Below, piece after piece: positions 8,901-17,108 of a stretch of 64,000 bases of DNA. The notes under the pieces were generated by a model, which saw only the letters and a program-made list of their open reading frames with translations, did not search any database and was not told where the DNA came from. The stretch's first letter is position 1; each line of letters starts with the position of its first letter. The DNA is from Streptomyces zagrosensis. Its GTDB lineage: Bacteria > Actinomycetota > Actinomycetes > Streptomycetales > Streptomycetaceae. The stretch covers positions 124,001 to 188,000 of the forward strand of contig NZ_JACHJL010000012.1 of NCBI RefSeq assembly GCF_014203645.1, given 5' to 3'. The position numbers were made by a program, and so were the translations under genes.

Positions 8901-9283
8901 CGGTGGTGCGGGCGGCCATCGATCCGGCGGCGGGTGCGGTGCTCTCCTTCGGCCTGGCCGGGGCCCCTTCCGAGTTGCTCGGCGACACAGCCCACCGGCT
9001 CATACCGGCCACGGACCGAGATGTCTCCGAGCTGATCAGATCCGTCAGGACCGCACCGTTGCTGTTTGGCTGGCGCGGTTCGCAGCCGGTGGACACCGGG
9101 GTCCTGGAGGAACTGCTGCTGCGGGTATCTCGGCTGGTGGGCGACCATCCGGAGGTGGTGGCGGTGCACCTGGAGCCGGTGGTCGTGGCCCCGCGCGGGC
9201 TGTCCGTCCTCGGCGCCGCCCTACGACTTGCCCCGCCGCCGATTCGCACCGACATCGGCCCGCGCCACCTGCCCACGTACTGA
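5957..9283 (+). CDS. GNAT acetyltransferase fused to NDP-forming acyl-CoA synthetase (Pat-type protein acetyltransferase)
   Basis: An 1108-aa multidomain protein. Residues about 25-185 are a GNAT domain with the acetyl-CoA loop QGRGVASALL. Residues about 210-345 are a CoA-binding Rossmann domain (GSVAVIGASRRPGGAG) interrupted by a low-complexity stretch. Residues about 345-720 are succinyl-CoA-ligase-like domains (LFTQSGAIG). Residues about 880-1100 are an ATP-grasp subdomain. Known: proteins of this composition include lysine acetyltransferases that inactivate acyl-CoA synthetases. The N-terminal GNAT order is that of Streptomyces PatA, reversed from Salmonella Pat. A collagen-like P/G/A-rich linker (nt 8340-8560) precedes the ATP-grasp domain. 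ATG 5957 is preferred over GTG 5927 because of the leaderless -10. Substrates unknown. Confidence 0.9.
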   Translation: METPLDHAYPTHWEADVVLRDGGTAQIRPITPDDAQRLVDFYERVSDESKYYRFFAPYPRLSDRDVHRFTHHDYVDRVGLAATVGDEFIATVRYDRINERGLPSSAPDDEAEVAFLVQDAHQGRGVASALLEHIAAVAGERAIRRFAAEVLPANTKMIKVFTDAGYTQQRRFEDGVVRLEFDLEPTAQSLAVMRAREQRAEARSVQRLLGPGSVAVIGASRRPGGAGRAVLAHLLGGGYTGQVYAVNHAFPAGRSQLTGADLAEAQRGAAAADAPVLAVPVAVDRDAGAPGGPFMALDRTGTLGRTEGELGRPEDAPGRAEETSGAPADAWPADEAPAEREAAPFGVAAYRSLGDIGEPVDLAVVAVPADQVPAVVADCGEHGVQGLVVVSSGYAESGPEGRERQRELVRQARSYGMRLIGPGALGVINTANGVRLNASLSPQMPPAGNLGLFTQSGAIGIALLSGLHRRGSGLFGVSTFVSAGNRADVSGNDLLQYWHDDPDTQVALLYLESIGNPRKFTRLAKRTAAVKPVVVVKGARHSGSEPAGHAVPTTRIPDATVSALFRQAGVIRVNTVTELADVGLLLASQPLPRGPRVAILGNSESLGLITYDACLTDGLRPLPPLDLTTAAEPADFRKALAQALADDLCDAAVVTAIPSVDEGSATELAQAIREAAAGSVTAKPVAVVHLEIPGLAAALAQPGPPGVGTPLAEQAEAHGEQAATAERGAARPVGECRVPAYPAAERAVRALAEAVRYAHWRRQAAEPGRVPEYDDIDEAGAGADINVLLAAHAHEEAERPPTPAEPARAAGPMGAAGPAGAVEPAGPTGAAGPTGAPEPARAAAQGGALEPAEAAVAGPVAGAPRGIADRAGERPRQLPRSFALSAPDTQRLLARYGISVLPALPAPDPDSAAQAAARLSYPVALKPTAPHLRHRADLGAFRLDLGGEAELRRAYAELTGLLGSPDELRLVVQRMAPRGVDTVVRAAIDPAAGAVLSFGLAGAPSELLGDTAHRLIPATDRDVSELIRSVRTAPLLFGWRGSQPVDTGVLEELLLRVSRLVGDHPEVVAVHLEPVVVAPRGLSVLGAALRLAPPPIRTDIGPRHLPTY

Positions 9284-9379
9284 GCCTGCAAAGCCTGAAC
9301 GTGCCCTTGTGTGGACATGGCGGCTATGGCGGATATACCTGCCAATCAGGCGAGCACGGTGCTGGCCAGGCCAGTCCAG

Positions 9380-9412
9380 CCCCGTCCGAGCCCCGTCCGA
9401 GCCCCGTCCGAG
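9380..9412. repeat. Tandem repeat, 3 x 11 bp
   Basis: Unit CCCCGTCCGAG, three perfect copies. Shorter partial copies extend on both sides. Confidence 0.85.
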
Positions 9413-9748
9413 CCCAGCCCAGCCCCGTCCCGGGGCGGTCCGATCCAGTCCGTCCCAGTCCAGCCCGTCCCCGGGGCGACCCGACCCAACCTAGCCATCG
9501 GCGAGGCCCGCCCGGCGCAGGGAACTCCCGCCCCCTGCCGCCCGCCCCCTGCTCGTGTGCGCTGGTCACAAAGGCGCACGCCGCGGCCGACAGGTGCCGA
9601 GCCGTGCGTCCCTACTGTGCCGCTGCCCGGCTCCACCGTGCCCGCTGCCCGGCCCGCCGACGGTAGCCGGGGCCCGGCGGTGGCGCTCGGTGGTGCGTGC
9701 ACGGTGCTGGCCCCGGCAGGTGAGGGGATCGGTACCGGTGTCGCCCCG

Positions 9749-9754
9749 TAGGAT
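9749..9754 (+). promoter_or_regulatory. -10 element of a leaderless promoter
   Basis: TAGGAT, 7 nt, then ATG 9762. It supports the chosen start of the DUF5998 gene over longer in-frame extensions. Confidence 0.6.
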
Positions 9755-9761
9755 GGGAGAC

Positions 9762-10349
9762 ATGGCGAAGACCGGTACGACGACCCAGGGGCTGCGCGCG
9801 GCGATCGAGCGCAGCGGCTACTACCCGGCCCTCGTTGCCGAGGCGGTTGAGGCCGCCGTGGGCGGCGAACCAGTGGCGGGATTCCTGGTCCACCAGGAGA
9901 CGACCTTCGACTCCAACGAGGTCCGCCGCCATGTCACGGTCCTTGTGCTCACCGCCACCCGCTTCATCGTCAGCCACACCGACGAGCAGGCTGCCGACGA
10001 CAGCTCGCCCACGCCGTACGCGACGACCTCCACCGAGTCCGTGAAGCTGAACCGGATCTCCTCCGTGGTGCTCAGCCGCGTCGTCGCCAACCCCGAGTCG
10101 TACACCCCGGGCACCCTTCCCCGCGAGGTGGTACTCACCATCGGCTGGGGCGCCGTGAGCAGGCTCGACCTGGAGCCCGCGAGTTGCGGGGACCCCAACT
10201 GCGAGGCGGACCACGGCTACACCGGCTCCTCCACGGCCGACGACCTGTCGCTGCGCGTCAGCGAGGCCGGCGACGGCCCGGACAGTGTGCGGCAGACGCT
10301 GGCGTTCGCGCAGGCGCTGTCCGAGGCGACCACGGCGCCCAGCCGCTGA
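9762..10349 (+). CDS. DUF5998 family protein
   Basis: A 195-aa cytoplasmic protein without signal peptide or membrane segment. It matches my recollection of the actinobacterial DUF5998 family (TQGLRAAIERSGYYP near the N-terminus; a central VTVLVLTATRFIVSHTDE strand region; a CGDPNCEADHGY cysteine-containing turn near residue 150). Function unknown. The start at ATG 9762 is supported by a leaderless -10 seven bases upstream. Its TGA overlaps the ATG of the phosphodiesterase-like gene by one base, so translation is probably coupled. Family assignment is from memory of the sequence pattern. Confidence 0.75.
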   Translation: MAKTGTTTQGLRAAIERSGYYPALVAEAVEAAVGGEPVAGFLVHQETTFDSNEVRRHVTVLVLTATRFIVSHTDEQAADDSSPTPYATTSTESVKLNRISSVVLSRVVANPESYTPGTLPREVVLTIGWGAVSRLDLEPASCGDPNCEADHGYTGSSTADDLSLRVSEAGDGPDSVRQTLAFAQALSEATTAPSR

Positions 10350-11584
10350 TGGCGGGTTCCAGCGCGGGCCCCGCCACCAGCTCTGCCTGGCCCGAGTGGC
10401 AGCCCGAAGGCACGATCCTCGACCCAGCGGCTGCGCCGGTGCCGCGCTACGGCACCGGTTCGCTCAGCGATCTGCTGCCATCTGTGGTGGTCGGCCAGGA
10501 GGTGCCGGGGCTCGCCGGTACGCCGGGCCTCGACCTGGCGCCCGCTGACCGGGTGTGTGTCTTCCTCATCGACGGTCTTGGCTGGGAGCTGCTGCGGGCT
10601 CATCCCGCCGAGGCGCCGTTTTTGACCTCGTTGCTGGCGAGCTCCATGAACCGCACCGGCCAGCCAATGACCGCGGGCTTTCCGTCCACCACCGCGACAT
10701 CGCTCGCCTCGGTCGGCACTGGGCTGCCACCAGGCGCGCACGGCCTGCCCGGCTATACGGTCGTCAACCCGGCCACTGGTGAGCTGATGAACCAGCTCCG
10801 CTGGCATCCATGGACCGATCCGTACATCTGGCAGCCCTACCCGACCGTCTTCCAACTGGCCGACGCCGCGGGCGTACACACCTGCCAGGTATCGGCGCCC
10901 GCCTTCGAGCACACCCCGCTCACCCGGGTCGCGCTCAGCGGCGGCACCTTCCACGGCAGGCTCTCCGGCGAGGAGCGGATGGACCTCGCAGCGGCCCAGA
11001 CCGGCGCCGCGGGCCGCACCCTGGTCTACACGTACTACAGCGAGGTGGACGGCAAGGGCCACCGGTTCGGCGTGGACTCGGACGACTGGCGCGGCCAGCT
11101 GATGTACGTGGACGGCCTCGCTCGGCGGCTCGCCGAGCAGCTGCCGCCCCGCTCCGCGCTCTACGTCACCGCCGACCACGGCATGATCGACCTGCCCTTC
11201 GACCCGGAGTCGCGCATCGACTTCGACGAGGACTGGGAACTGCGCGCGGGCGTCGCACTGCTCGGCGGCGAGGGCCGCGCGCGACACGTGTACGCGGTGC
11301 CGGGGGCAGCCGCCGATGTGCTCGCCGTCTGGCGCGAGGTGCTCGGCGACCGCATGTGGGTGGCGAGTCGTGACGAGGCGGTGGCCGCAGGCTGGTTCGG
11401 GCGCCCCGAGGACGGCGTGGACGACCGGGTGTACGCCCGCATCGGCGATGTGGTTGCCGCCGCCAGCGACGATGTCGCGATCATCGCTTCCCGTACCGAA
11501 CCGAACGAGTCCGCCATGGTCGGCCTGCACGGCTCCATGACCGCGGTCGAGCAACTCGTACCGCTCCTGGAAGTACGCACCTGA
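10349..11584 (+). CDS. Alkaline-phosphatase-superfamily phosphodiesterase/nucleotide pyrophosphatase
   Basis: A 411-aa protein of the type I phosphodiesterase/NPP family. Metal and nucleophile motifs occur in order: FLIDGLGWELL with the first metal Asp about residue 75; GFPSTTATSLASVGTGLPPG with the threonine nucleophile; YSEVDGKGHRFG (DxxGH); and YVTADHGMIDLP (ADHG). All expected zinc ligands appear present, so it should be catalytically competent. No signal peptide is evident, suggesting a cytoplasmic enzyme. The ATG shares one base with the upstream DUF5998 stop, so the two are one translational unit. Substrate unknown; phosphonoacetate hydrolase-like or nucleotide substrates are possible. 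Confidence 0.88.
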   Translation: MAGSSAGPATSSAWPEWQPEGTILDPAAAPVPRYGTGSLSDLLPSVVVGQEVPGLAGTPGLDLAPADRVCVFLIDGLGWELLRAHPAEAPFLTSLLASSMNRTGQPMTAGFPSTTATSLASVGTGLPPGAHGLPGYTVVNPATGELMNQLRWHPWTDPYIWQPYPTVFQLADAAGVHTCQVSAPAFEHTPLTRVALSGGTFHGRLSGEERMDLAAAQTGAAGRTLVYTYYSEVDGKGHRFGVDSDDWRGQLMYVDGLARRLAEQLPPRSALYVTADHGMIDLPFDPESRIDFDEDWELRAGVALLGGEGRARHVYAVPGAAADVLAVWREVLGDRMWVASRDEAVAAGWFGRPEDGVDDRVYARIGDVVAAASDDVAIIASRTEPNESAMVGLHGSMTAVEQLVPLLEVRT

Positions 11585-11708
11585 GCCCCGCCCCAGGCCG
11601 GCACACCGCCCCGTTTCACGGACGACGGGCTGACGAGTTCAGGTTCTTCGGGACGTGCGGGGCCGCTCGCCAGGGCGGCAGCGGGATACTCCCGGTGAAA
11701 GGCGTGCG

Positions 11709-12731
11709 TCACGCGGCAGCTACGGAACGGGTCCGGAGCCAGTACGAGCGCGCAGCGACGACCAGCGCGACCCCGTAGACGGCGAACGTGGCCATGCCGA
11801 TCCAGCCGACAAGCAGCGCATCGTTTACGGAGTGGAAGTCGCCGCGCCGCATCGTGACCACGCCGGCCGTTGCCAGGGCCAGGTAGCCGACCCCCAGCAC
11901 CCCGTACGGCGCCAGGGTGGCAGCGCCGATCAAGGCGGGAGCCAGGGGGAGCCAGCGGGGTACGCGCCGGCCGTGCAGCCGCGGCGTCCACCGCGGGAAA
12001 ACCTGGCCCCACGGGCGCACCAGGCCCCACAGCAGGAAAACGCCGAGCGCGGCCAGCAGCACAGTGCCGTCCAGGCCCCAGGACTCCAGGGTGAGCCACA
12101 CTCCCGACGCACCGTTGCGCCGGGAGATCGCGAGCATTGCCTCGCCGTTGATCCCGGCGAAGGTGCCGCCAGACGCCCAGATGAGCTTCATCGCCGCGTA
12201 AGGGAGAAAGGCCACCGTCCCGGCGCAGGCGGCGAGCTGGACCGGCCGCGGGGCAGCGGACGGGGCTGCTGGTACGGCGGTCGCGGCGGGCGGGCGGCGA
12301 GCGGACCGGGCGGTGGCCGCGAGCAGCACAACCCCGGCTGCCGCCAACGCGTGGTTCGCAGCGGCCACCCCGCTGTCCACCCCCTGACCGAACACCAGTG
12401 TGACGACGTCCATGAGCAGGCTGAAGGCGGCGGCTCCGGCCAGCACGCAGGCCACCCACAGCAGTACCCGCAACGCCGGACGCGGCCCCCACCGTGCCAC
12501 CGCACCACAGGCCACCGCCGCCAGCGATCCCACCGCCACGACCGCCCAGCCCAGCGCCGAGGACCCCGGGGCGTCGCCCAGGTAGAACAGCGACGTTCCG
12601 CTCAGCGCGCAGGCCAGGCCGAAGCCGGCGTACCCCACCGCCCACACCATCGCGGCCCGGCCCACCCAGTGCGGCCACCGCTGCCACCGAGTTCGCCAAG
12701 GCGCCCTCGCCATCCCTGTCGCCCTCGTCAT
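11709..12731 (-). CDS. Polytopic membrane protein of unknown function
   Basis: A 340-aa protein with about eight to nine hydrophobic segments. Examples are AAMVWAVGYAGFGLACALSG near the N-terminus, LGWAVVAVGSLAAVACGAVA, LLWVACVLAGAAAFSLLMDV, a Pro/Ala linker around residues 165-190, TVLLAALGVFLLWGLVRP, and a final FAVYGVALVVAARSYW. I recognise no catalytic motif. It lies convergent to the phosphodiesterase gene and upstream of, but not clearly co-transcribed with, the XRE regulator. The start could also be the ATG 15 nt downstream (MARAPW). Confidence 0.75.
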   Translation of the reverse strand: MTRATGMARAPWRTRWQRWPHWVGRAAMVWAVGYAGFGLACALSGTSLFYLGDAPGSSALGWAVVAVGSLAAVACGAVARWGPRPALRVLLWVACVLAGAAAFSLLMDVVTLVFGQGVDSGVAAANHALAAAGVVLLAATARSARRPPAATAVPAAPSAAPRPVQLAACAGTVAFLPYAAMKLIWASGGTFAGINGEAMLAISRRNGASGVWLTLESWGLDGTVLLAALGVFLLWGLVRPWGQVFPRWTPRLHGRRVPRWLPLAPALIGAATLAPYGVLGVGYLALATAGVVTMRRGDFHSVNDALLVGWIGMATFAVYGVALVVAARSYWLRTRSVAAA

Positions 12732-12934
12732 GTGCTGAAACTCGCACGGCCGTAGCGGTGCGACATCAACCGCCAGAACGACGCCCTAGCCCGATGGGAT
12801 GAGCGACCTGCTCACGGCCGAACCGCCGGGCAGCCCCTGCGCGCCAGCAGGGGGCGGTGTGGCAACGGGGACCGCGCCGGAAACCCGCCAGACCCCGCCG
12901 GCATCCCGCCCCGCCGGCATCCCGCCGCGTCGGC

Positions 12935-13792
12935 TCACTGGCGATGGGGGCGGGGGTGGGGCTCGGGCTGGTGCGGGGTGGCGTGGAGGGAGCCGAGCAG
13001 GTGGAGGGACTGGGCGCTGGGGCTGCCCGGCTCGGCGTGGTAGATGACGAGTTGCTGGCCGGGGGCGTCACGTACGTCGAACGCCTGGTAGGTGAGGGTG
13101 AGGGGACCGACGTCCGGGTGCAGGAGGTGCTTGGCGTCCTGGGTCTTACCGCGCACGGTGTGCGCGTTCCACAGGCGGGCGAAGTCCGGGCTGTGTTCAG
13201 AGAGGGTGTGCACGAGCTCGCGTAGCCGGGGGTGGGTCGGGTCGAAGCCTGCTGACTGGCGCAGATTGGCCACGGTGGCCTCGGCCGCGCGGTTCCACTG
13301 CGGGTAGAAGTGGCGACCCGCGGGGTCGATGAAGAGCATGCGGGCCAGGTTGTCCGCCGGCTCGAACGGGGCGTAGAGGGCCTCGGCCAGGGCGTTGACG
13401 GCGAGCAGGTCCAGGGCCTGGCTCATGACGAACGCTGGAGTGTTCGGGTAGCCGTCCATCAACTGGCGCAGCCCCGGGCTGACCCGCTCGGTGGCGTGAG
13501 CGCAGGGCTGGTCACTCGGTGCGGCCCCGGCCAGCCGATACAGGTGCGTTCGGGCGTCCCCGTCGAGGAGCAGCGCGCGGCTGAGGGCGTCGAGTACCTG
13601 GGGCGAGGGATTGCGCTCGCGCCCTTGTTCCAGGCGGGTGTAGTAGTCGGAGTTCACTCCGGCCAGGACGGCGACCTCTTCGCGACGCAGCCCGGCGACT
13701 CGGCGGGCCCCGTAGCTCGCCATGCCAACGTCGCGCGGCTGTAGGCCGGCGCGGCGTGCGCGCAGGAACTCTCCCAGGTGGTTGTCGTCCAT
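12935..13792 (-). CDS. XRE-family HTH regulator with MmyB-like ligand-binding domain
   Basis: A 285-aa regulator. Residues about 8-75 form an XRE helix-turn-helix (EEVAVLAGVNSDYYTRLEQG). Residues about 105-265 match the MmyB-like domain, a PAS-like fold binding fatty-acid-type ligands (TPAFVMSQALDLLAVNALAE, WNRAAEATVANLRQSAG). Members are usually divergent from genes they control, often short-chain dehydrogenases or exporters. Here the divergent unit is an Atu4866-like protein and an MFS pump. TAGCCT six bases before the ATG suggests a leaderless transcript. A perfect inverted repeat at 13824-13846 in the shared promoter is the likely operator. Confidence 0.93.
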   Translation of the reverse strand: MDDNHLGEFLRARRAGLQPRDVGMASYGARRVAGLRREEVAVLAGVNSDYYTRLEQGRERNPSPQVLDALSRALLLDGDARTHLYRLAGAAPSDQPCAHATERVSPGLRQLMDGYPNTPAFVMSQALDLLAVNALAEALYAPFEPADNLARMLFIDPAGRHFYPQWNRAAEATVANLRQSAGFDPTHPRLRELVHTLSEHSPDFARLWNAHTVRGKTQDAKHLLHPDVGPLTLTYQAFDVRDAPGQQLVIYHAEPGSPSAQSLHLLGSLHATPHQPEPHPRPHRQ

Positions 13793-13823
13793 GCGGCCAG
13801 GCTAGGCGGCGGCCCAGTGCGCT

Positions 13824-13846
13824 GCCTGGGTGTGTCGCACCCAGGC
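13824..13846. promoter_or_regulatory. Inverted repeat, candidate operator of the XRE regulator
   Basis: GCCTGGGTG-TGTCG-CACCCAGGC, two perfect 9-bp arms with a 5-bp spacer. It lies in the 140-bp region between the divergent XRE gene and the Atu4866/MFS unit. Symmetry and position suggest a dimeric repressor site. Confidence 0.7.
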
Positions 13847-13932
13847 CGCACGGGGCCTGGTGGGGCGCCGCTGACCTGCGCAGAGTCGGTGGAGCGGGAG
13901 AAAGCCGCACGCACCGATGAGAGGAGTTCGCC

Positions 13933-14199
13933 ATGGTCGATGCCACTGGTGAGGACCATATCGACGTGGTCGGAATGTGGGTGACCGCGGACGGTCACAT
14001 CCGTCAGGAGCTGTTGCCCCATGGCCGCTACGACGAGGCCCGCGGTGAGCGGCGCAGCGCCTATACCGGCCGGTACACGGTCACCGGCAACCACCTGGAC
14101 TACGTCGATGACACCGGGTTCAGCGCGACAGGCGACATCCGGGACGGAGTGCTCTACCACGAGCACTTGGTGCTGTACCGGGAGGCGAAGCCGTCATGA
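13933..14199 (+). CDS. Atu4866-like small protein
   Basis: An 88-aa protein resembling the Agrobacterium Atu4866 domain family: VVGMWVTADGHIRQELLPHG, then RRSAYTGRYTVTGNHLDYVD, then DIRDGVLYHEHLVLYRE. The family forms a small beta-barrel-like fold of unknown function, often next to short-chain dehydrogenases. The start ATG 13933 follows AGAGGAG. It overlaps the MFS gene by 4 nt (ATGA), so the two are one operon, presumably controlled by the divergent XRE regulator. Confidence 0.85.
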   Translation: MVDATGEDHIDVVGMWVTADGHIRQELLPHGRYDEARGERRSAYTGRYTVTGNHLDYVDDTGFSATGDIRDGVLYHEHLVLYREAKPS

Positions 14200-15650
14200 C
14201 GCAGCGCACCGATGGACCTGCCGCAGCGCATCACGCGCATGACGCCACCTCCGGTGCGGTGCCGCAGGCGCCGGTGGCTCCTGGCGGGCTGGCGCTGCTG
14301 GTGCTGTGCGCCGCTCACTTCATGGATGCCATCGATGTGTCGGATGTGGGTGTGGCGCTGCCCGCCATCCAGCGCGACTTGGGCATGACAGCGGCTTCCC
14401 TCCAGTGGATCGTCTCCGCTTACGCGCTCGGCTACGGCGGGTTCCTGCTGCTCGGCGGCCGGGTGGCCGATCTGCTGGGCAGGCGCCGCACCTTCATGAC
14501 CGCCGTCGCCGTGTTCGCCCTGGTGAGCCTGCTGGGCGCGATCGCCCCGAACGGCGGCCTGCTCATCGCGGCACGCCTGGTCAAAGGCGTCGCTGCGGGC
14601 TTTCTCGCCCCGGCGGCCCTCTCGCTCATCACCACGAACTGGCCGCAGGGCTCGCAGCGTGGCCGTGCCGTGGGCTGGTACGCAACTGCCGGCGCCATCG
14701 GCTTCGTCAGCGGCCTCGTCCTGGGGGGTGTACTCACGGAGGTCTCCTGGCGGCTGGTCTTCGTACTGCCGGTGCCCATTGCCGTAGCGGCGCTCGTTGC
14801 AGGAAGCCGTCTCCTTCCCGCAGATCCCCCTGCCGCGTCCCGTGGAAAGATCGACGTCCCGGGCGCGGTGAGCGTGACCAGCGGTCTTTTGATCTTGGTC
14901 TACGCGATGACGCAGGCCCCGCAACAGGGGTGGCTGTCAGCCCGCACCAGCGTCCTGTTCGCCGCAGCGGCCCTGCTCCTCATCGTGTTCCTCGGCATCG
15001 AGAACAGGTCTCGGCAGCCTTTGGTACCCCTGTCCTTTCTGACGCGGCGTAAGACTGTAGGAACCAACCTGACGATCTTCGCCATGTGGGGTGCCTACAC
15101 CTCCTTCGCTTTCCTCGCCACGCTGTATCTGCAAAACGTGCTGCACTTGACGCCGTTGCAGACCGCCGGCGCGTTTGTCCCCCTCGGCCTCGTCAACGGC
15201 GCACTGGCGCCTTTCGCGGGGCGGCTCGCGGTGCGGTTCGGCGCCCATCGGATGATCACGGTCGGCATGCTGCTGTTGGCGCTGTCCTACGCGCTGTTCT
15301 TCCGCATCGGGCCCGACACCTCCTTCCTCTTTGTGGTCCTGCCCGTCATGGTGCTCAACGGACTCGGTACCGCGGCGACGTTTGCCGCCCTGACCATGAG
15401 CGCGATCGCCGGCGTGCCCGATCGGGACCAAGGTCTCGCGGGTGCCCTGCTCAACACCTCCATGCAGCTCGGCGGCGCGGTGGTCCTCGCCGTCGTCACC
15501 GCGGTGGTCGAAGCCGGGCACCGGTCGAACGGTGGTAGCGATCCCCTTGCGGGCTACGGCTCGGGCACCGGCGTCATCGTCGCCACGGTGCTCGCCGGCC
15601 TGGGCGCCACACTCCTCATCCGACACCGGCCCCACAGCCTTAGCCCATGA
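14196..15650 (+). CDS. MFS drug:H+ antiporter, DHA2 (14-TM) type
   Basis: A 484-aa transporter with about 14 hydrophobic segments. Family motifs: motif A in GGRVADLLGRRRTFM (about residue 90); ALPAIQRDLGMTAASLQWIV in TM1-2, typical of DHA2 exporters; and motif C-like AIGFVSGLVLGGVL. It probably exports small toxic molecules. The gene starts within the stop of the Atu4866-like gene and sits opposite the XRE regulator, so it is likely induced by a ligand of that regulator. Export substrate unknown. Confidence 0.92.
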   Translation: MTQRTDGPAAAHHAHDATSGAVPQAPVAPGGLALLVLCAAHFMDAIDVSDVGVALPAIQRDLGMTAASLQWIVSAYALGYGGFLLLGGRVADLLGRRRTFMTAVAVFALVSLLGAIAPNGGLLIAARLVKGVAAGFLAPAALSLITTNWPQGSQRGRAVGWYATAGAIGFVSGLVLGGVLTEVSWRLVFVLPVPIAVAALVAGSRLLPADPPAASRGKIDVPGAVSVTSGLLILVYAMTQAPQQGWLSARTSVLFAAAALLLIVFLGIENRSRQPLVPLSFLTRRKTVGTNLTIFAMWGAYTSFAFLATLYLQNVLHLTPLQTAGAFVPLGLVNGALAPFAGRLAVRFGAHRMITVGMLLLALSYALFFRIGPDTSFLFVVLPVMVLNGLGTAATFAALTMSAIAGVPDRDQGLAGALLNTSMQLGGAVVLAVVTAVVEAGHRSNGGSDPLAGYGSGTGVIVATVLAGLGATLLIRHRPHSLSP

Positions 15651-15730
15651 CGGCGCCCCCGCCCGTGCCCACCTAGCAGTTCAGGGGCCCCGCCGCGGTG
15701 CCTGACCGCGCCTTTCCCACGGAGCGCACC

Positions 15731-16141
15731 ATGCCATCAGCGATGTCGTTCGCCGAAGCCGCCGCCGAAACCGCCAAAACCGCAGAAGCCGCCGAAGCCG
15801 GCGATGACGCCGCCGAGTTCGCCGGAAAGGTCACCATCGTTACCGGGGCCGCCCGTGGCGTGCGCAAGGAGACGGTGGCGCTCCTCAACGCCCGCGGCGT
15901 CCACGTCGTCGCCGTTGACCTACGCCCCGACGTCAAGGCTCTGCCGGACGAGTTTCCCGGCGTCCTGGCGATGACCGGTGACATCACGCACGAAGCAACC
16001 GCCGCGGCCCTCAAGGGCTCGCTGCGGGCTGCGCGGCGTCCCCCGCGACGGTCTGCCCGCTACCGTCCGCCGTCACTACGCAGTGTCTGCTTGCTCGCGT
16101 CGCTTGGTCCTCGCTACGCGCTCAGCTGCGCCGCGCGGTAG
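15731..16141 (+). pseudogene. Truncated short-chain dehydrogenase/reductase remnant
   Basis: The frame encodes the N-terminal Rossmann part of an SDR: FAGKVTIVTGAARGVRKETV, then ARGVHVVAVDLRP and a GDITHEATAA segment. After about residue 100 it becomes arginine/serine-rich sequence unrelated to SDRs and stops. The NSYK catalytic region is missing, and the glycine motif reads TGAARGVRK where the family has TGxxxGxG. A normal SDR is about 250 aa. Its place behind an XRE regulator/Atu4866/MFS set fits: such loci often include an SDR, here lost. The start could be 15698 or 15731. Confidence 0.75.
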
Positions 16142-16229
16142 CACCGTTACGTGCTCCGCCGCGCCGACCGCGCTTGCCGCTCCGTGCTCCGTGCTCCGTA
16201 CGAGCGTGTCGCGCTCGCCCGCGCGATGC

Positions 16230-17108
16230 TCAGCTTTCCGTCCGTACCACCGTGAACGCCGCGCCCTCCGGGTCGGCGACCGTCGCACAGCGGCCGGTCG
16301 GCATGTCCTCCGATGCGCGCACCACTCGCCCGCCCAACTCCGTGACGCGGTGGGCCGCTACGTCCGGGTCCTCGACCTCGAAGTACGTCGTCCAGTGCGA
16401 ACCCAGGTCGCGGGGGAGCGAGTTGCCCACGCCGTGCATCGCTGCGACCGGGCGATCTCGGACCGTCAGCGTCACATAGTCGTCCTCGGCGGACACGACC
16501 GGGTCGGCCTCGCAGCCGAACACCGTCTGGTAGAACTTGCAAACACTCGCCGTGTCCGGCGTCAGCAACTCGGTCCACACCGGCGTACCCGGTTCGCCGC
16601 CGCCCTCGCTGCCGAGGTGGCCACGTGCCTGCCAGATGCCGAACACCGCGCCCAGCGGATCGGATGCGATGGCCATCCGGCCCTCGTCCCCGGCGTCCAG
16701 CGGGCCGACCGCCACCGTTCCACCGCAGCCGCGGATGCGCTCGGCCGTGGCGTCCGCGTCGTCGCTGGCCAAAAACGTCGTCCAGGCCACCGGTAGTCGC
16801 AGCCCCGGCGCCAGCTCACCGATTCCGGCAACCGGCCGACCATCCAACGACGCTCGTACGTACGGACCGTACTGAGCGGGCCCCGGCCGAAACTCCCAGC
16901 CGAACAAGCCGCGGTAGAACTCCTGCGTCGCGGTGAGACTGTGCACCATCAGGCTCGTCCAGCAGGGCGTTCCGGGCGTGCGCCGGGTGGGTTCCCTGCC
17001 GCTCAACCCAACCTCTCCCCCTGAACCTTCCCTCATGCCGCGTGCGGGTGGTGCACCCGGGGTGGCCCTGGGATGGTGCCACTCGGGGGACCGCCGTGCC
17101 TCGCTCAT
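16230..17108 (-). CDS. VOC (glyoxalase/bleomycin-resistance) family protein, two domains
   Basis: A 292-aa protein with two tandem VOC modules. Module one spans about residues 45-165 (TPCWTSLMVHSLTATQEFYR, GLFGWEF, ending in DPLGAVFGIWQ). Module two spans about 175-290 (TPVWTELLTPDTASVCKFYQ, VFGCE, ending in DPEGAAFTVV). The family binds small ligands or metal-dependent substrates; no specific activity is indicated, and related actinobacterial proteins are annotated only as hydroxylases or VOC proteins. The frame is open far upstream, but ATG 17108 is chosen because AAGGAGAC lies 8-15 nt before it and family homology begins soon after. Confidence 0.88.
   Translation of the reverse strand: MSEARRSPEWHHPRATPGAPPARGMREGSGGEVGLSGREPTRRTPGTPCWTSLMVHSLTATQEFYRGLFGWEFRPGPAQYGPYVRASLDGRPVAGIGELAPGLRLPVAWTTFLASDDADATAERIRGCGGTVAVGPLDAGDEGRMAIASDPLGAVFGIWQARGHLGSEGGGEPGTPVWTELLTPDTASVCKFYQTVFGCEADPVVSAEDDYVTLTVRDRPVAAMHGVGNSLPRDLGSHWTTYFEVEDPDVAAHRVTELGGRVVRASEDMPTGRCATVADPEGAAFTVVRTES

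Larger units (their letters stand above)
9284..9761. other. Intergenic region with short tandem repeats
   Basis: About 480 bases with no convincing gene. It holds three perfect 11-bp units CCCCGTCCGAG at 9380-9412, embedded in a longer CCAGTCCAGCCCCGTCC-type low-complexity stretch (9365-9480). Open frames across it translate to P/S/R repeats and are probably spurious. The -10 of the downstream gene lies at the far end. Confidence 0.6.

Noticed and set aside
6863..9169. 768-codon minus-strand frame opposite the acetyltransferase fusion
   Set aside because: Antisense to a gene with clear domains; translation is Arg/Gly/His-rich. Long antisense frames are a by-product of high third-position GC.
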